64,000 nt of DNA. Origin: Taenia hydatigena. Lineage: Eukaryota; Platyhelminthes; Cestoda; Cyclophyllidea; Taeniidae. Shown piece by piece: positions 15,501 to 25,284 of the stretch. Under the pieces are notes generated by a model. It was given only the letters and a program-made list of their open reading frames with translations, was not told the origin of the DNA and did not search any database. The DNA is taken from assembly GCA_036345935.2 (NCBI GenBank), contig JADWOT020000003.1, forward strand, positions 21,160,509-21,224,508, written 5' to 3'. Positions within the stretch are counted from its first letter, which is position 1, and every line of letters begins with the position of its first letter. Both the position numbers and the translations under genes were made by a program.

Positions 15501-17582
15501 TCTACTCATTAGAAAGAAATAGGACCGCCTCACGTCTCTTGTGTTTAAAGTAGTCTTTTAAACTACAGAAATACAATCAACATCAAGCATCTTTAGCAAC
15601 TACCCCCCTTAGAAGTTCAAAAGAGAAGTAGGAGCTTAAATAAGTTAAGCTAGCGTTTCTTATGAATAAAATGATCTTGATCACTTGGGAAGTTGGTTCG
15701 TGAAGGTGGAATTAAATAAGCATAAACCCCTAAGTGTTTACGGGTGTAGAAAATAGAACCGTCTTTTACATTAAAAGGAAAAGTTGAATAAACTATTAGT
15801 TATATATATTAAACCAACTGAGTACGCCTTTAACAGAAAGGGATTTCCACAAAAAATCGAACATGAGCTACATGTGTTAGAAACAATTTTCACTGAGTGA
15901 CACAAGGGCCTCGCAGTTGAGCCTATTGCATGCAATGAAAAATCACTCGATAAGGGCAAAGATGTAAGCGATTGGGGGAGAACCATGAATGTTATGAACC
16001 GAGAGCAATCTCCTTCATTTTTGTTTACACGTATGATCCCGGTAAATTACTTCAAAACAATTGCACGCACCACAATTGTGTTTGTTCCCGTGGTATTATC
16101 AAAGGTTCTGAACTTGTTGGATAATTAAGGCCCACAACAAATTCAGCAAAATGAGCTTTGCAAAAACTTTTTAACATACATTAGTCGAATGAATCTACTA
16201 TAGCTAATGTTTTAGTGAAATACAGTAATTACGCTTCAGCTACTCCCCGTCATGGCAATCAAAGGGGTACATTTCCTGTGCTGATAGCAGGTCCGTAGGG
16301 CCTGCCAGTAAACTGTCAAAATTAAATTGAGCATCTTTGCCTGTAATATCGAATGCATGTATGTTAAAATGCATTTTGCTCAAACTTAATTAAGAAATCG
16401 AGATTTGTTTCGATGAAAATGTCTCATTGGTACATAAAAATGTGGTCAGTTTTAAAACCCGTACATATAATTGTTTTCTTTTATTCTAAGATATTAATTT
16501 AATTAAAGCGGCATAGACAGATGAATTAATGGCTAAAAAATCCGAATTATCTCAAAATACTTATGTTTCAAGGTCAGGCTACATGCTAAGATAGTTAATT
16601 TTGCTGCCTGGTAAAGCTTAGCACTATTTTAACTATCCACCATGAAGATACGCAGAGACTTAGATAAATGCTTTGCTTATAACGTATCTCCAGAATGATT
16701 TGGTCCACCAATACGTACTCAAGTGAGTGACGGAGTAAACAAACACAATGGTCTTAATGTAAACATAACTTTCAGAAATTAAAAAAACCAAACTTTCTTA
16801 ATGAGAGTGGAATTCTTTAAAAAGTTATCACACCAATAATAGTAATGGCTCGGCCCACTTAAAGCACTTAGTATTTTAGAAGAAAAGTTAAAGATATGAT
16901 AGTTTTGTTAACAACAAATTTCGTTACTGAAGATTCAAAGGCACAGATTGATTTCAAACCAAGTCGGGCACTAAAATTAACACTTTATTGCATTCACTGG
17001 TAAACGCATATCTCCAATCTGCGTGATACTATAGCATGAATTCAAAATCAGAACTCTTTGGTGTGTAAAACTTAACAAGTAATGATTTAGAACCTTTAAA
17101 GCGATTATTGATGGGTAAGCTAACAGAGGTTTACCTGAAGGAAGAAAAGACGCTGGGTGATTTCCTGTATCAGCTCTTGTGATGCATCTTCCGGAAAAAA
17201 CTTTGCACGAAAATCAAATTCAAGAGGATAGGTTTTCTTTATATCAATTGATGATATCTACGTTTAAAAAACAAAGGAGTGATAGCCTTTTACATGAGCA
17301 TACTTTTTTGTCAAGATTGAGCCAAGTTTCTTCACCATCATTTGTACGATATAGTAAGCCAAAGTACCAAACTTCTCTAAGGCCTATAGTTCTTGCAACC
17401 TAATTATCACACAGTAACTTTGATACTAAATAATTTACATTATCGAGTAAGCGCTTTCCATTAGTAGTCGACTTCACCGCAAAATCCAGTTCTGCTTCAA
17501 GTGTAGAAACGCACACGTTGATCTTAAAAAATAACTGCATAACGATTCTTACGGTTTTTGGCTTTTTTGAAAAGAAAGGCAT
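532..17582 (-). CDS. ERM/merlin-family FERM-domain protein (3' end outside window)
   Basis: Ten minus-strand exons join in frame: 17582-17553, 17522-17439, 17399-17304, 17257-17135, 14937-14786, 10212-9982, 6707-6611, 6532-6369, 3175-2995, 979-532 (535 codons plus 1 nt). The product should link plasma membrane to cortical actin. The FERM domain (about residues 11-310) shows [70 protein letters not shown], the basic patch [13 protein letters not shown] (phosphoinositide-binding in ERM proteins) and [15 protein letters not shown] short charged coiled coil follows (about 315-360), much shorter than the roughly 150-residue helix of ezrin or moesin. The last exon is a Ser/Pro/Arg-rich tail. The start is the ATG aligned with the moesin N-terminus, 7 nt after a good 3' splice site. 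Tapeworm EM10/II-3-type ERM antigens are a possible match from memory. The family call is firm, the orthologue is not. Confidence 0.9.
980..2994 (-). other. ERM gene intron 9
   Basis: A 2.0-kb intron between donor TGG|GTGGGT and acceptor CTACTAG, phase 0 on both sides. AT-rich; no coding or RNA feature recognised. Confidence 0.75.
3176..6368 (-). other. ERM gene intron 8
   Basis: A 3.2-kb phase 2 intron from donor ACG|GTAAGT to acceptor GATGGCAG. Nothing recognisable inside; the 114-codon plus ORF at 3581-3925 resembles no family I know and needs a non-ATG start. Confidence 0.75.
6708..9981 (-). other. ERM gene intron 6
   Basis: A 3.3-kb phase 2 intron (donor AA|GTAGGT, acceptor CACTTCTAG). 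No conserved protein, repeat array or RNA gene recognised. Confidence 0.75.
10213..14785 (-). other. ERM gene intron 5, containing a GAA microsatellite
   Basis: A 4.6-kb phase 2 intron (donor AA|GTACGT, acceptor TTCTGAAG). It holds the GAA repeat at 12108-12146; otherwise AT-rich with no feature recognised. Confidence 0.75.
12108..12146 (+). repeat. (GAA)13 microsatellite
   Basis: Thirteen uninterrupted GAA units, followed by GAG, inside ERM intron 5. In the transcribed minus strand this is a UUC tract. Confidence 0.95.
14938..17134 (-). other. ERM gene intron 4
   Basis: A 2.2-kb phase 0 intron between LFFLQ|GTAAAC and AAACCAG|GTG. It separates the first FERM lobe from the second. No feature recognised inside. 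Confidence 0.75.
17258..17303 (-). other. 46-nt intron in the ERM gene
   Basis: Donor AAA|GTATGC and acceptor ACGTAG, phase 0. Removing it joins WLNLDKK to ISSIDIKK, matching the ERM family; the unspliced frame hits a stop. Confidence 0.88.
17400..17438 (-). other. 39-nt intron in the ERM gene
   Basis: Donor AAT|GTAAAT and acceptor AATTAG, phase 0. Removing it joins GKRLLDN to [15 protein letters not shown], exactly the ERM pattern; the unspliced frame contains stops. Confidence 0.9.
17523..17552 (-). other. Candidate 30-nt intron at the ERM 5' end
   Basis: GTAAGA at 17552 and TTTTTTAAG ending at 17523 bound 30 nt that is in frame and stop-free. Removal gives the start [22 protein letters not shown], matching moesin-type N-termini (KTISVRV); retention adds ten residues ([10 protein letters not shown]) that the family lacks. 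An alternative is no intron, with initiation at the internal ATG at 17537-17539. Confidence 0.55.
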
Positions 17583-17595
17583 ATTGAACTAAAAA
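17583..17595 (-). promoter_or_regulatory. 3' splice site just before the ERM start codon
   Basis: The minus strand reads TGTGCTTTTTAG, then TTCAAT, then the ATG. This fits a 5'UTR intron acceptor or a spliced-leader trans-splice acceptor. The six nucleotides TTC AAT keep an AUG at the end of a leader in frame with the coding sequence. Confidence 0.55.
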
Positions 17596-18149
17596 GCACA
17601 CGATTTCTCATTTCCACATTGATAGTTTTTTAATAAACCCGCGTATTATTTTGTTTATTTTAATTCTTAAGGTCAAAGTACTTAATCAACGTTTAAATTT
17701 TAGAAAATACACATTTAAGCATGTGATTATCTCTGTAATTTTCATTTAACAATCCTAATAAGCATTTTTTAGTCTTAAGAAGCAATACAAGCCCGATACA
17801 TGGAAAGCTACTCCTTATTTTGACAATCAACCCCAAGGTATCTAACGGCCTAACCTACCCCTATTCCGGATTTTTTATAGTAAGTTTAACAGGGTGCAGC
17901 TTTTGGCACCAAGATCTCTTTATTACTCTCCTTGCGTATGTAGGACCAAGTTGACCACCCGCCGCCACCCACACAGGGTGCAGAAAGTCAGCCATGATCC
18001 CTTATGCCTTCTACCGTGATGAAGCCTAGTCAGGCAGCTAGTACCACCGATGCTTGAGTCCACACTGGCTGAGCCCGGTCAGAACACGACTAGTCCGCAG
18101 AATACATAGTCGAAATTTCAAAAATAAGCAACAGTTGAGGAATAAGCCC
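17596..18149. other. Short intergenic stretch between ANAPC2 and the ERM gene
   Basis: About 0.55 kb between the ANAPC2 stop and the ERM start. It contains a candidate ANAPC2 polyA signal (17919-17924) and a relatively GC-rich block at about 17940-18110 with no open frame I can interpret. Confidence 0.6.
17919..17924 (-). terminator. Candidate ANAPC2 polyA signal (AATAAA)
   Basis: AATAAA on the minus strand, about 226 nt after the ANAPC2 stop codon. Confidence 0.45.
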
Positions 18150-21100
18150 TCAGGCCAATTTGTACACATTGTCCTCGTACACCAATTCACCATTTCTAAC
18201 TTTTCTTTCCAAAAACTGCCGCAAATGCTGTCTTGTGCACTCCACACTGTCGTTAGATCCAAGAGCAAACATTCGCAGAGTTGAATGAATTCTATCCATC
18301 GTCATTCCACCCAGGTTAGTCAGCATGCCCAGAATATAAGACCAGAATACCTGCGGAATAAAAGCCATAAATCAATCAGGCACCGCTACTACTTCGGATT
18401 TAAGTAGAAGGGAACACTACACACCTGTGGATCCGTGCCAGCAGTTTCGCGGGCTGGTGACGTTTCCATGCCCTGTGGGCCTTCCTGTTCCGCCACACTG
18501 ACATTGATGCTCTCATTATGCTCCTCGCTGCCCTCCACTACTGTCTTAACTACATCACTGCACACGCAGTAGGTTTCAATATCCCCAGAAGTCCGCTTTA
18601 TCAAGCTTCGTTGTACAAAGGGCTGCAGGCTTCGTCGTATTGCTGACGTGGTTGTTTCCAATTGCTATAAAGCGCACAGTAAAGGTGCATTCGAGGGAAA
18701 AAATGTATACCTGACCAATGTCGCAGAGGTTCCAACGTGGCTTAAGGGAGAAGAGGTGAAGAATAGAGGCTTGGAGAGGGCTAACGTCCATCGTGACGCT
18801 TTGACCACCAATTTCGAGGGTGACATTCACCAACCCCAACTTATCCATCCAGTTGAGGGTTCGATTACCTTTCATCCTCTCAAAACACCTGCGGCAAAAA
18901 TGACAGATGACAAATTGTGAATTATGCTTAAACGAAAATTTCAAGCACGCCTATTCCCAAACGCCACCTGAATGATACTGCTTTTGCTCATTTCAGGAAA
19001 AAAATTACATGAAACCAATTCATATGGTTTCGATACTGTTTCTTTGTTATATTTGATCCTTACTCCTTGCCACCCTTTGTCTAGCTCATGTAAAACAGGC
19101 AGCATGAAATTCCCATCAAAGCCATAAATATCAAATATTCCGGAGTCATTCTCACAGAAGTCGTTCTGACACAAAAATACATTTGCTCAAGCTAACTCAC
19201 GAGGTGAATTGAGAGAAGGGTGGTGTGAGTCCCTCGGGGAGTTTGAATTGCTCATGGTGGAATTCAGGCCAGTACTCACCCGAGAGGATGTAGGCCTGCA
19301 AGGGGAAGTATGAGGAGCTATGCTCCTCCACCATCACTTCTGCCCCATTCGCATCCTCCGCTTTCGCCGTGTCGGCAATAAGGGCACTGACTCGACGCGA
19401 GTCCCGAACATCCTTCAGCATCACCTGCAGAGCAAAGTGAAAAAATTGAATTTATGAAAAGTAAAGGCATGAAGAGAAAAATAAATAGGGAATTTTTTGA
19501 CTACTAGGTGGTGGGTGATGAAATTGCAGCAATTACATCCCCCAGAAGGGCTCGTATTTCCAGATGGTAGCATTAACGCTAGCCACATCCACCTTCAATT
19601 TACTATCGCCTACTAAGATCTCGGCTTAGGCCTCCCGAGTAATAACTCTGTTACGCAATTGAGACTTTCGCTGCCGACGTCGCATATGCGTGACGTTCCA
19701 ACCTTTGTATTTGGCCTCGCATGCTACGCCTATGTGAAAAGTGCAATCAGTAAATAACAAATTTAACTGGGAACAAGCGATGAAATAAACGCAATTTGTG
19801 CCGAATCAGAGCAAAAAAAATACCTAGACTGTGGTATTCAAACTCCTTCCATGATCCTAATTGGAACATGATTAGACTTTCCAAAAATTCGATCAATCTA
19901 TTGTCTTCATTAGCTTACTTTATGTTTACAAGTAGCTAGGCTGCCTAATTCAAATGCAAAAAAGGTCAATGATCAGGTTGAAGTAGGGAAGGACCGTCCC
20001 AGAGGCCTGATACCGCCAATCCCACACGCCAACCTCTTATTTCGTCTTTTCCTCATACTATTTTGTTTCTGTGCAGTAATGGTACCAAGAGTAGCATTTG
20101 TTAGCTTGAAGATTTTATGCAGTTAGTTTAGCGTCGTTGTACCGAAATGGACAATCACGATAGAGGTGCAAAGACAGCGTAAAATACCTCTCCAACGCGT
20201 ACTTTGAAGCTCCCACTTTTAAAGTCAGATTATATAGCCTATTCATGGTTCTTGTTACTGTGCGTGTAGGGACATCTATTATTAGCTTAATCCTTCAATA
20301 AAACCTACTTCCAAGACTTTCTGAGTGACTTCAACGACAAACAGCACCGATTCCCACTTGCATAAAAAATCGACGCTTCCAATCAAAATCTACATTTTAG
20401 GCGAATTCTTTAAGCATAAAATGGCAACAAAGTGAAAGAAGATTAGTTTTTGAAGTTCTATCATTGAATGTAGTGCTAATGTTCATTGATGGAATGTGAT
20501 TTGAACGAGTTAAGAAGCCAGAAAGCACTGGATTGAGGTGCAAGTACTTTAGAAATTACGGGGATTTCGATCAAACCCACAAGAAGCAACCCAAAAGTCG
20601 GACTCAAAAGGGCAACCCACCTCACACTCCTGCAAATCGGCCTCTCCAAAACGGAGTTTCAACAGCTCTAGGTGCCTCATCTGAGCGGCAGTGTCAAAGG
20701 TAAGTTGACGCAGAAGGCGTTGGCCCAAAAGGTTGCGGTACTCCACCAGGAAGGACTTTTTGCTGCCATAAATGCCAACGAGGAGACTGAGCAAGTCGAT
20801 ACGTCGCTTCCACGGCGATCCAGTATGGTGGAGGGCCTCCAAGGGATCAGGCATCCACCTGTCCCAGTCCTCGTTCACGACTAACTTCTCCTCGTTTACC
20901 TCCTCCTCGCTCGCTACAGCTTCGGCCGAGAAGCATTCATCAGGATCTGAGGGAGAAGGGAGACAGGGAGAGGAAAGTGAGTCAAACTTGTCTTGCGATA
21001 GTTCTAATCAACGTAGAATGATTCATTGTTCGTCGCTAAATGGAAGGGAGTGACTTCCGCCATTGCATTTCTTGCAAAGAAGGGATACCAATATTTGCCA

Positions 21101-23771
21101 ACCAGTTGTAATTGCTACCCCATCCCTCGGTCCAAACCCACACCAGAGTCCTTCCAAGCTTATAGGTTCAAGAATGATAACGGAAGTCAAATAAAGAGTG
21201 AAAGTTAAGGCTCATCAGTTGGGAAGAAGGAGAGGACTGAAAAACGCATGCTCATGTTTTGTGAAGTTGAATCAGTTTAGGCCCTGTAAGCAGTTCGATG
21301 CGACTAGATTGAATAGCAATCCCTACAGGAAAGAAACAAAACGAATTTGAGAAGTTAGAACCGATAAATTGATAATCATCTTCACATGTTAGTTATAAGT
21401 TATTTTAACTCCCCCTGAATTGACCAATACAAACTCCAATTTGTATATGATATAAATGTGAAGACCAACAAGTAAGTGTAGGTGCTGAGATCTCTTGCCA
21501 CCAATGTGCAGTCTTGCATTCGGTGAAGTTACATTTATTGATAATGGTGCTAAAATGTCAACGGTAAAAAGTGGTGGATTCGATCCTGCAGAAATGATTA
21601 TTCCATCATCTCCTTTACAAGAATAAAAAAAATTTTCTCAGAGAAATATCATCCGCTTAGCTTGTTTGGGTACATGTGGTAGAGAGTAACGCAACGTCCC
21701 CTTTGAATTCCGCAGAATTTTCAAAATCAGATTTCGAGGAAAAATTAGACTAAACGATGAAGGAGTTTTAAAGTTTGCATTTCCTGTAGGTCGGTCAGGC
21801 AAGAATGCGATTATGGAAAGGATTAACATCATCCTTTTACTTATGTTTGTAACAGTATAGTCAGACAGGAGGGATCACAGAGTATATTAAATCAAATTTT
21901 GAGACAAAACCAAATGTGTGATTGGCTGTCAAGACTTCTCTGATAGGAGAAATGATTCGGCGACCTCTAACTTACACACCTCGCAGTGCTGCAGATAATA
22001 GAACTTTGGTTTGACGAGTATTAATGACACTAATCGATTCTAAGGGAAATGAACGGGTAAACCTACCATGTGCAACAAGGTGTGCGTCACAGTCCCTCAT
22101 CTCATCTGTAGGCTCTACCTCCAGCGGCGTTGGCAACAACAGTTCGCGCTGGAGACCTGTAATTTGATCGGCCGCGGCTACATCTGCGACGTTGATATCA
22201 GTGTCAGTGGTGGTGTCAGTAGTGGCAGAGAGCTGGGGTGGAGCGATGAGACGATCAACAATGCAGCGTACCGCGTCGTCTCGTTCGCGTAGACACGAAG
22301 CAACAGGCCGGCAGACTATGTCCTGCGCCACTGAGGAGGGATCGATCTCGCGCAGCCCGCGCACCAAGCATCCATATGCTAGCAGCACCTCATCGGTGTG
22401 CACGCCTGGCTGGAGCAGACGAGAGCCAACCTGGGTGCGAAACGTACAAGCGGGCTGACTCCTTTTCCGAGAGATCAGCTCATCAGCTTTCATTCCCAAT
22501 TAGGTAGAAAAACGAACTTGCCGGAGTCACACTATGGCATCTCCTCTGCTACAAAGTAATAGGCTTTCGACGACATCCACTCTCATCTAGATTGCTGATA
22601 ATGCAAAGGAGGCAAATGCTTGTCGTTCCAAGTGGAAAATAAATACACAGAAATTAGGATGGGACAGACCAAAAAGATGAGGAAAGTGAACCATGACAGA
22701 AAATTTAAGAGGTATAAGAGATAATCTTACTGCTTAAATTTTTAAACGGATTCGTAGCTATTCAGAAACGTTTTCTGTTTTCGACCCAAAAGAACTGCGC
22801 TAATCCCATTAAAATAACTAATTTAAATGGATGTGACAAATAACGCATAATTTTGGCAAAACATTCACCAAACGCACCTCTCTGCTCAGAGTATCAATAA
22901 GATCCTGCAGCGCCCGAGTCTCCATGAGATACGCCTTGAGATCCATCACCGTCGGGTGCGAGTCAGGATAGTCCATCATAATACTGAAAAGCTCCGAACG
23001 TCGTACGCTGTAAAAAGTGGTATAAACTAGCTGACTACCCCACGGACAACTCGCGCAGGGCGAGGTTACGTGAAAAACACGCGGCAGCCAGGTTTCGAGC
23101 AAAACATGCTCCTCGTAGTCCTGAAGCGGCTTCAAAAAGGACATATTGTAATGTCCCTCCACCAACTCCCTCGTTTTGTGCAGAAAAGCCGATTCAGCGA
23201 ACGGACCGACAAGATCTTCTAGGAGGAATAGAAGCGAAAATTCTTCTGCAGCGAAGACACCACGACACTGCTCTACTAGATCTTTTGCTGCAGTCGAGAG
23301 TCGAGCGAGGAGACGGGCAGTGGCCGGCGAGTCCTCAAAACAATTGTGTTGTGAGGTCGCCTGCTCCGCGGCGTTAAGTTCCAGCAAAAGGTATGCATAG
23401 AGGTAGGGTTCAAGGGTGCGATAGATGTCAGGAGTAAAGAGGCTACCCACCACGGCGACTTCGAAATGTGAAAGATGGGGGGAGGAGGGAAGATGGTGGG
23501 CAATTAGACGGTAGAGAGACTGAGTGTTTACTTGGACGAAATGGAACCACTGAAAGAGGCGAACAAAAGTGGGCAAATGGTCAGAGAGCATACAAACTCC
23601 ATTTTCAAAGGGATCCACGCTGGGTGCGCTCGGATAGTCGGCCTTGAGTTCTCTGAAAGCAGGAGTGCAGGTGGAACAAAGTTGGTGAAGGGCGCAGTCG
23701 ACGAAGACTGATGGGTACTCAATGTGTAGACCGGACTGAACGAGCTCACACAGCTCGCTACCTGGCGTCAT
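18150..23771 (-). CDS. ANAPC2: Anaphase-promoting complex subunit 2 (cullin-like)
   Basis: Seven minus-strand exons join in phase: 23774-22878, 22430-22067, 20946-20621, 19424-19201, 18888-18711, 18664-18425, 18350-18150. From the ATG at 23771 this gives 808 residues (human about 822). APC2 is the cullin scaffold that holds the RING subunit APC11 in the APC/C ubiquitin ligase driving mitotic exit. Family matches: LFSIMMDYPDSHP, LLQPGVHTDEVLLAY, WMPDPLEALH, LLSLLVGIYGSKKSFLVEY, HLELLKLRFGEADL, VMLKDVRDSRRV, ILSGEYWPEFH, LNWMDKLGLV, FWSYILGMLTNLGGM and the C-terminal winged-helix end NGELVYEDNVYKLA. The segment before the first conserved block is about 100 residues shorter than in human APC2, and later acidic insertions (VASEEEVNEEK and after RLIAPPQ) offset this. 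The first exon begins AAC-ATG directly after a 3' splice site, so either the start is here or a short upstream exon is missing. Confidence 0.95.
18665..18710 (-). other. 46-nt intron in ANAPC2
   Basis: Donor CAG|GTATAC and acceptor CTTTATAG, phase 0. Removal joins WNLCDIGQ to QLETTTSAIRRSL, matching the human WTLEELSKAV...LLRRRM spacing. Confidence 0.88.
18889..19200 (-). other. ANAPC2 intron 4
   Basis: A 312-nt phase 2 intron from donor CTC|GTGAGT to acceptor TTTGCCGCAG. Nothing else seen in it. Confidence 0.85.
19425..20620 (-). other. ANAPC2 intron 3
   Basis: A 1.2-kb phase 0 intron (donor GAG|GTGGGT, acceptor GCTCTGCAG). No feature recognised. Confidence 0.85.
20947..22066 (-). other. 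ANAPC2 intron 2
   Basis: A 1.1-kb phase 1 intron (donor CATG|GTAGGT, acceptor TCTCCCTCAG). No feature recognised. Confidence 0.85.
22431..22877 (-). other. ANAPC2 intron 1
   Basis: A 447-nt phase 0 intron (donor GAG|GTGCGT, acceptor CGCACCCAG). Joining gives LSRE-VGSRLLQPG, aligned without gap to the human protein. Confidence 0.85.
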
Positions 23772-23790
23772 GTTCTGCAAATTAGAAGCT
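23772..23790 (-). promoter_or_regulatory. 3' splice site just before the ANAPC2 start codon
   Basis: The minus strand reads CTTCTAATTTGCAG, then AAC, then ATG. AAC is in frame with the ATG, so a spliced-leader AUG joined here would read on into the protein. A cis intron from an unseen upstream exon is the alternative. Confidence 0.55.
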
Positions 23791-25284
23791 ACATGTGAGC
23801 AAAACACCTCTGTCCCAACTACTTGGTTGCGTGATTTGGGTGCAATACTTATTCTTCAAATAATCCTTCCCATTAACTGAAGAAAAACATCTTAATATAC
23901 ACGCATTTTCCGACATCACTTGACAGTGAAGCCGTTTACATGAACTTTTGAGTTCTACATGCCAGAAATCATCGAAGTACATTTTAACCTGAATGCCAAA
24001 ACACAACTCCTTCAGTCATTCAAGGTTCGCGTTTTAATTAAAAACTAACTGAATAGCAAATCTTAACTGATTTTCCAAAAGTTGAGATTATATGGTCAAA
24101 GATTTTCACTTGAAACCCGACGATTGCCTCATCCGATATCTGCTGTGGAAAACGACGTGACCGGCGTTAGTACAGCCGTCAAAGTGTCTCAACTACTGCA
24201 AAAAGGTAACTGGTCTAAGCTGAGTTACATAACACCAAGATCACGATTGTAAACACCTGGCACACGCCCACATGAACCGCGATAACAACTTCAGCACATA
24301 ACATTCATCAGAGATTTAAACAGAGCTTTTCTTTTAAGATCAAAGTTAAGTAAATTTGCAAAAAAAATCAGACACATCAACTAGTTTAAGGCAATTATAT
24401 TTGTATACTTGTCAAAACACAATGCTTGATTACTGAAAAAAAGAGCTCGCACATAAATTATCAGCAGAAAGAGCACAGACTCATCGCTGTCACTATGATA
24501 ATCATCCAGGTAATGGTGAACATCGCTTGGGTAGACACAGGGAAGCCGTTACAAATTTTCACTCCATTTCAACCCTATTCCAAAACAAGCTTTATCCATA
24601 TTTTTTGCAACGCACTTTTCCCAACGTCATCCAACACTGAAGGCGCGGACCTCGAGAGTTCACCCTGCTTGCACCCTGGAATCTAATTACACTTCCTCTA
24701 ACCACTTCGGAAGGCCTGAAATAAAACTGATCCAAATCCAGGTTGCAAGTCGAATACTTTAGTCCCTGTTTAGAAGAAAAGCCCAACCACCATTACATAC
24801 GGAGTAAAACCTTAATTTCATTCATTCTCGGTGGGAAAGGGAAGAAAGAGAAGAGAGGGTAAGTGCTTCAGCCATTCTCAGTATCCTCCTTGTCTCATCA
24901 CCAGGCGCCAAAAAGACCATAACAGATTGAGTCTGGACGGACCGATAAATCACACGTCCCACAACTTCACATACCAAATAAAAAAACTTGCGAATACACC
25001 CATTGGAAAGCAAGCAGAAAAGGTAAAGAGGAAGTATCGTCTTAAAACTGAAGAGACCGAATAATTAACTAAAGCCTGTCAAAATGGAGTACTTGCCCCC
25101 AGCCCCTATAAAACTACAACACCCAAATGGTGGAAATCTTCTCTCAAAAGGACCAACAAACTAGTGGGAAAGAATTGCCACAGCAGTCAAATCAGAAAAA
25201 GGATCTTGTTACTTCAATTCATTACTATTCACAAGCTCAAAGGATGTACAAAAGAATGCAAAGAGAAGATGAGAGGTAAATACT
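23791..25284. other. Intergenic region between VPS72 and ANAPC2
   Basis: About 1.5 kb after the VPS72 stop. It should hold the VPS72 3'UTR and ANAPC2 5' sequences. A minus open stretch at 23950-23870 (MYFDDFWHVELKSS...) could be an upstream ANAPC2 exon but does not align clearly. No clear AATAAA was found close to the VPS72 stop. Confidence 0.5.

Noticed and set aside
23782..24006. Possible upstream coding exon of ANAPC2
   Set aside because: It has an acceptor-like start but no convincing alignment to APC2 N-termini and no good donor; kept only as a remark.
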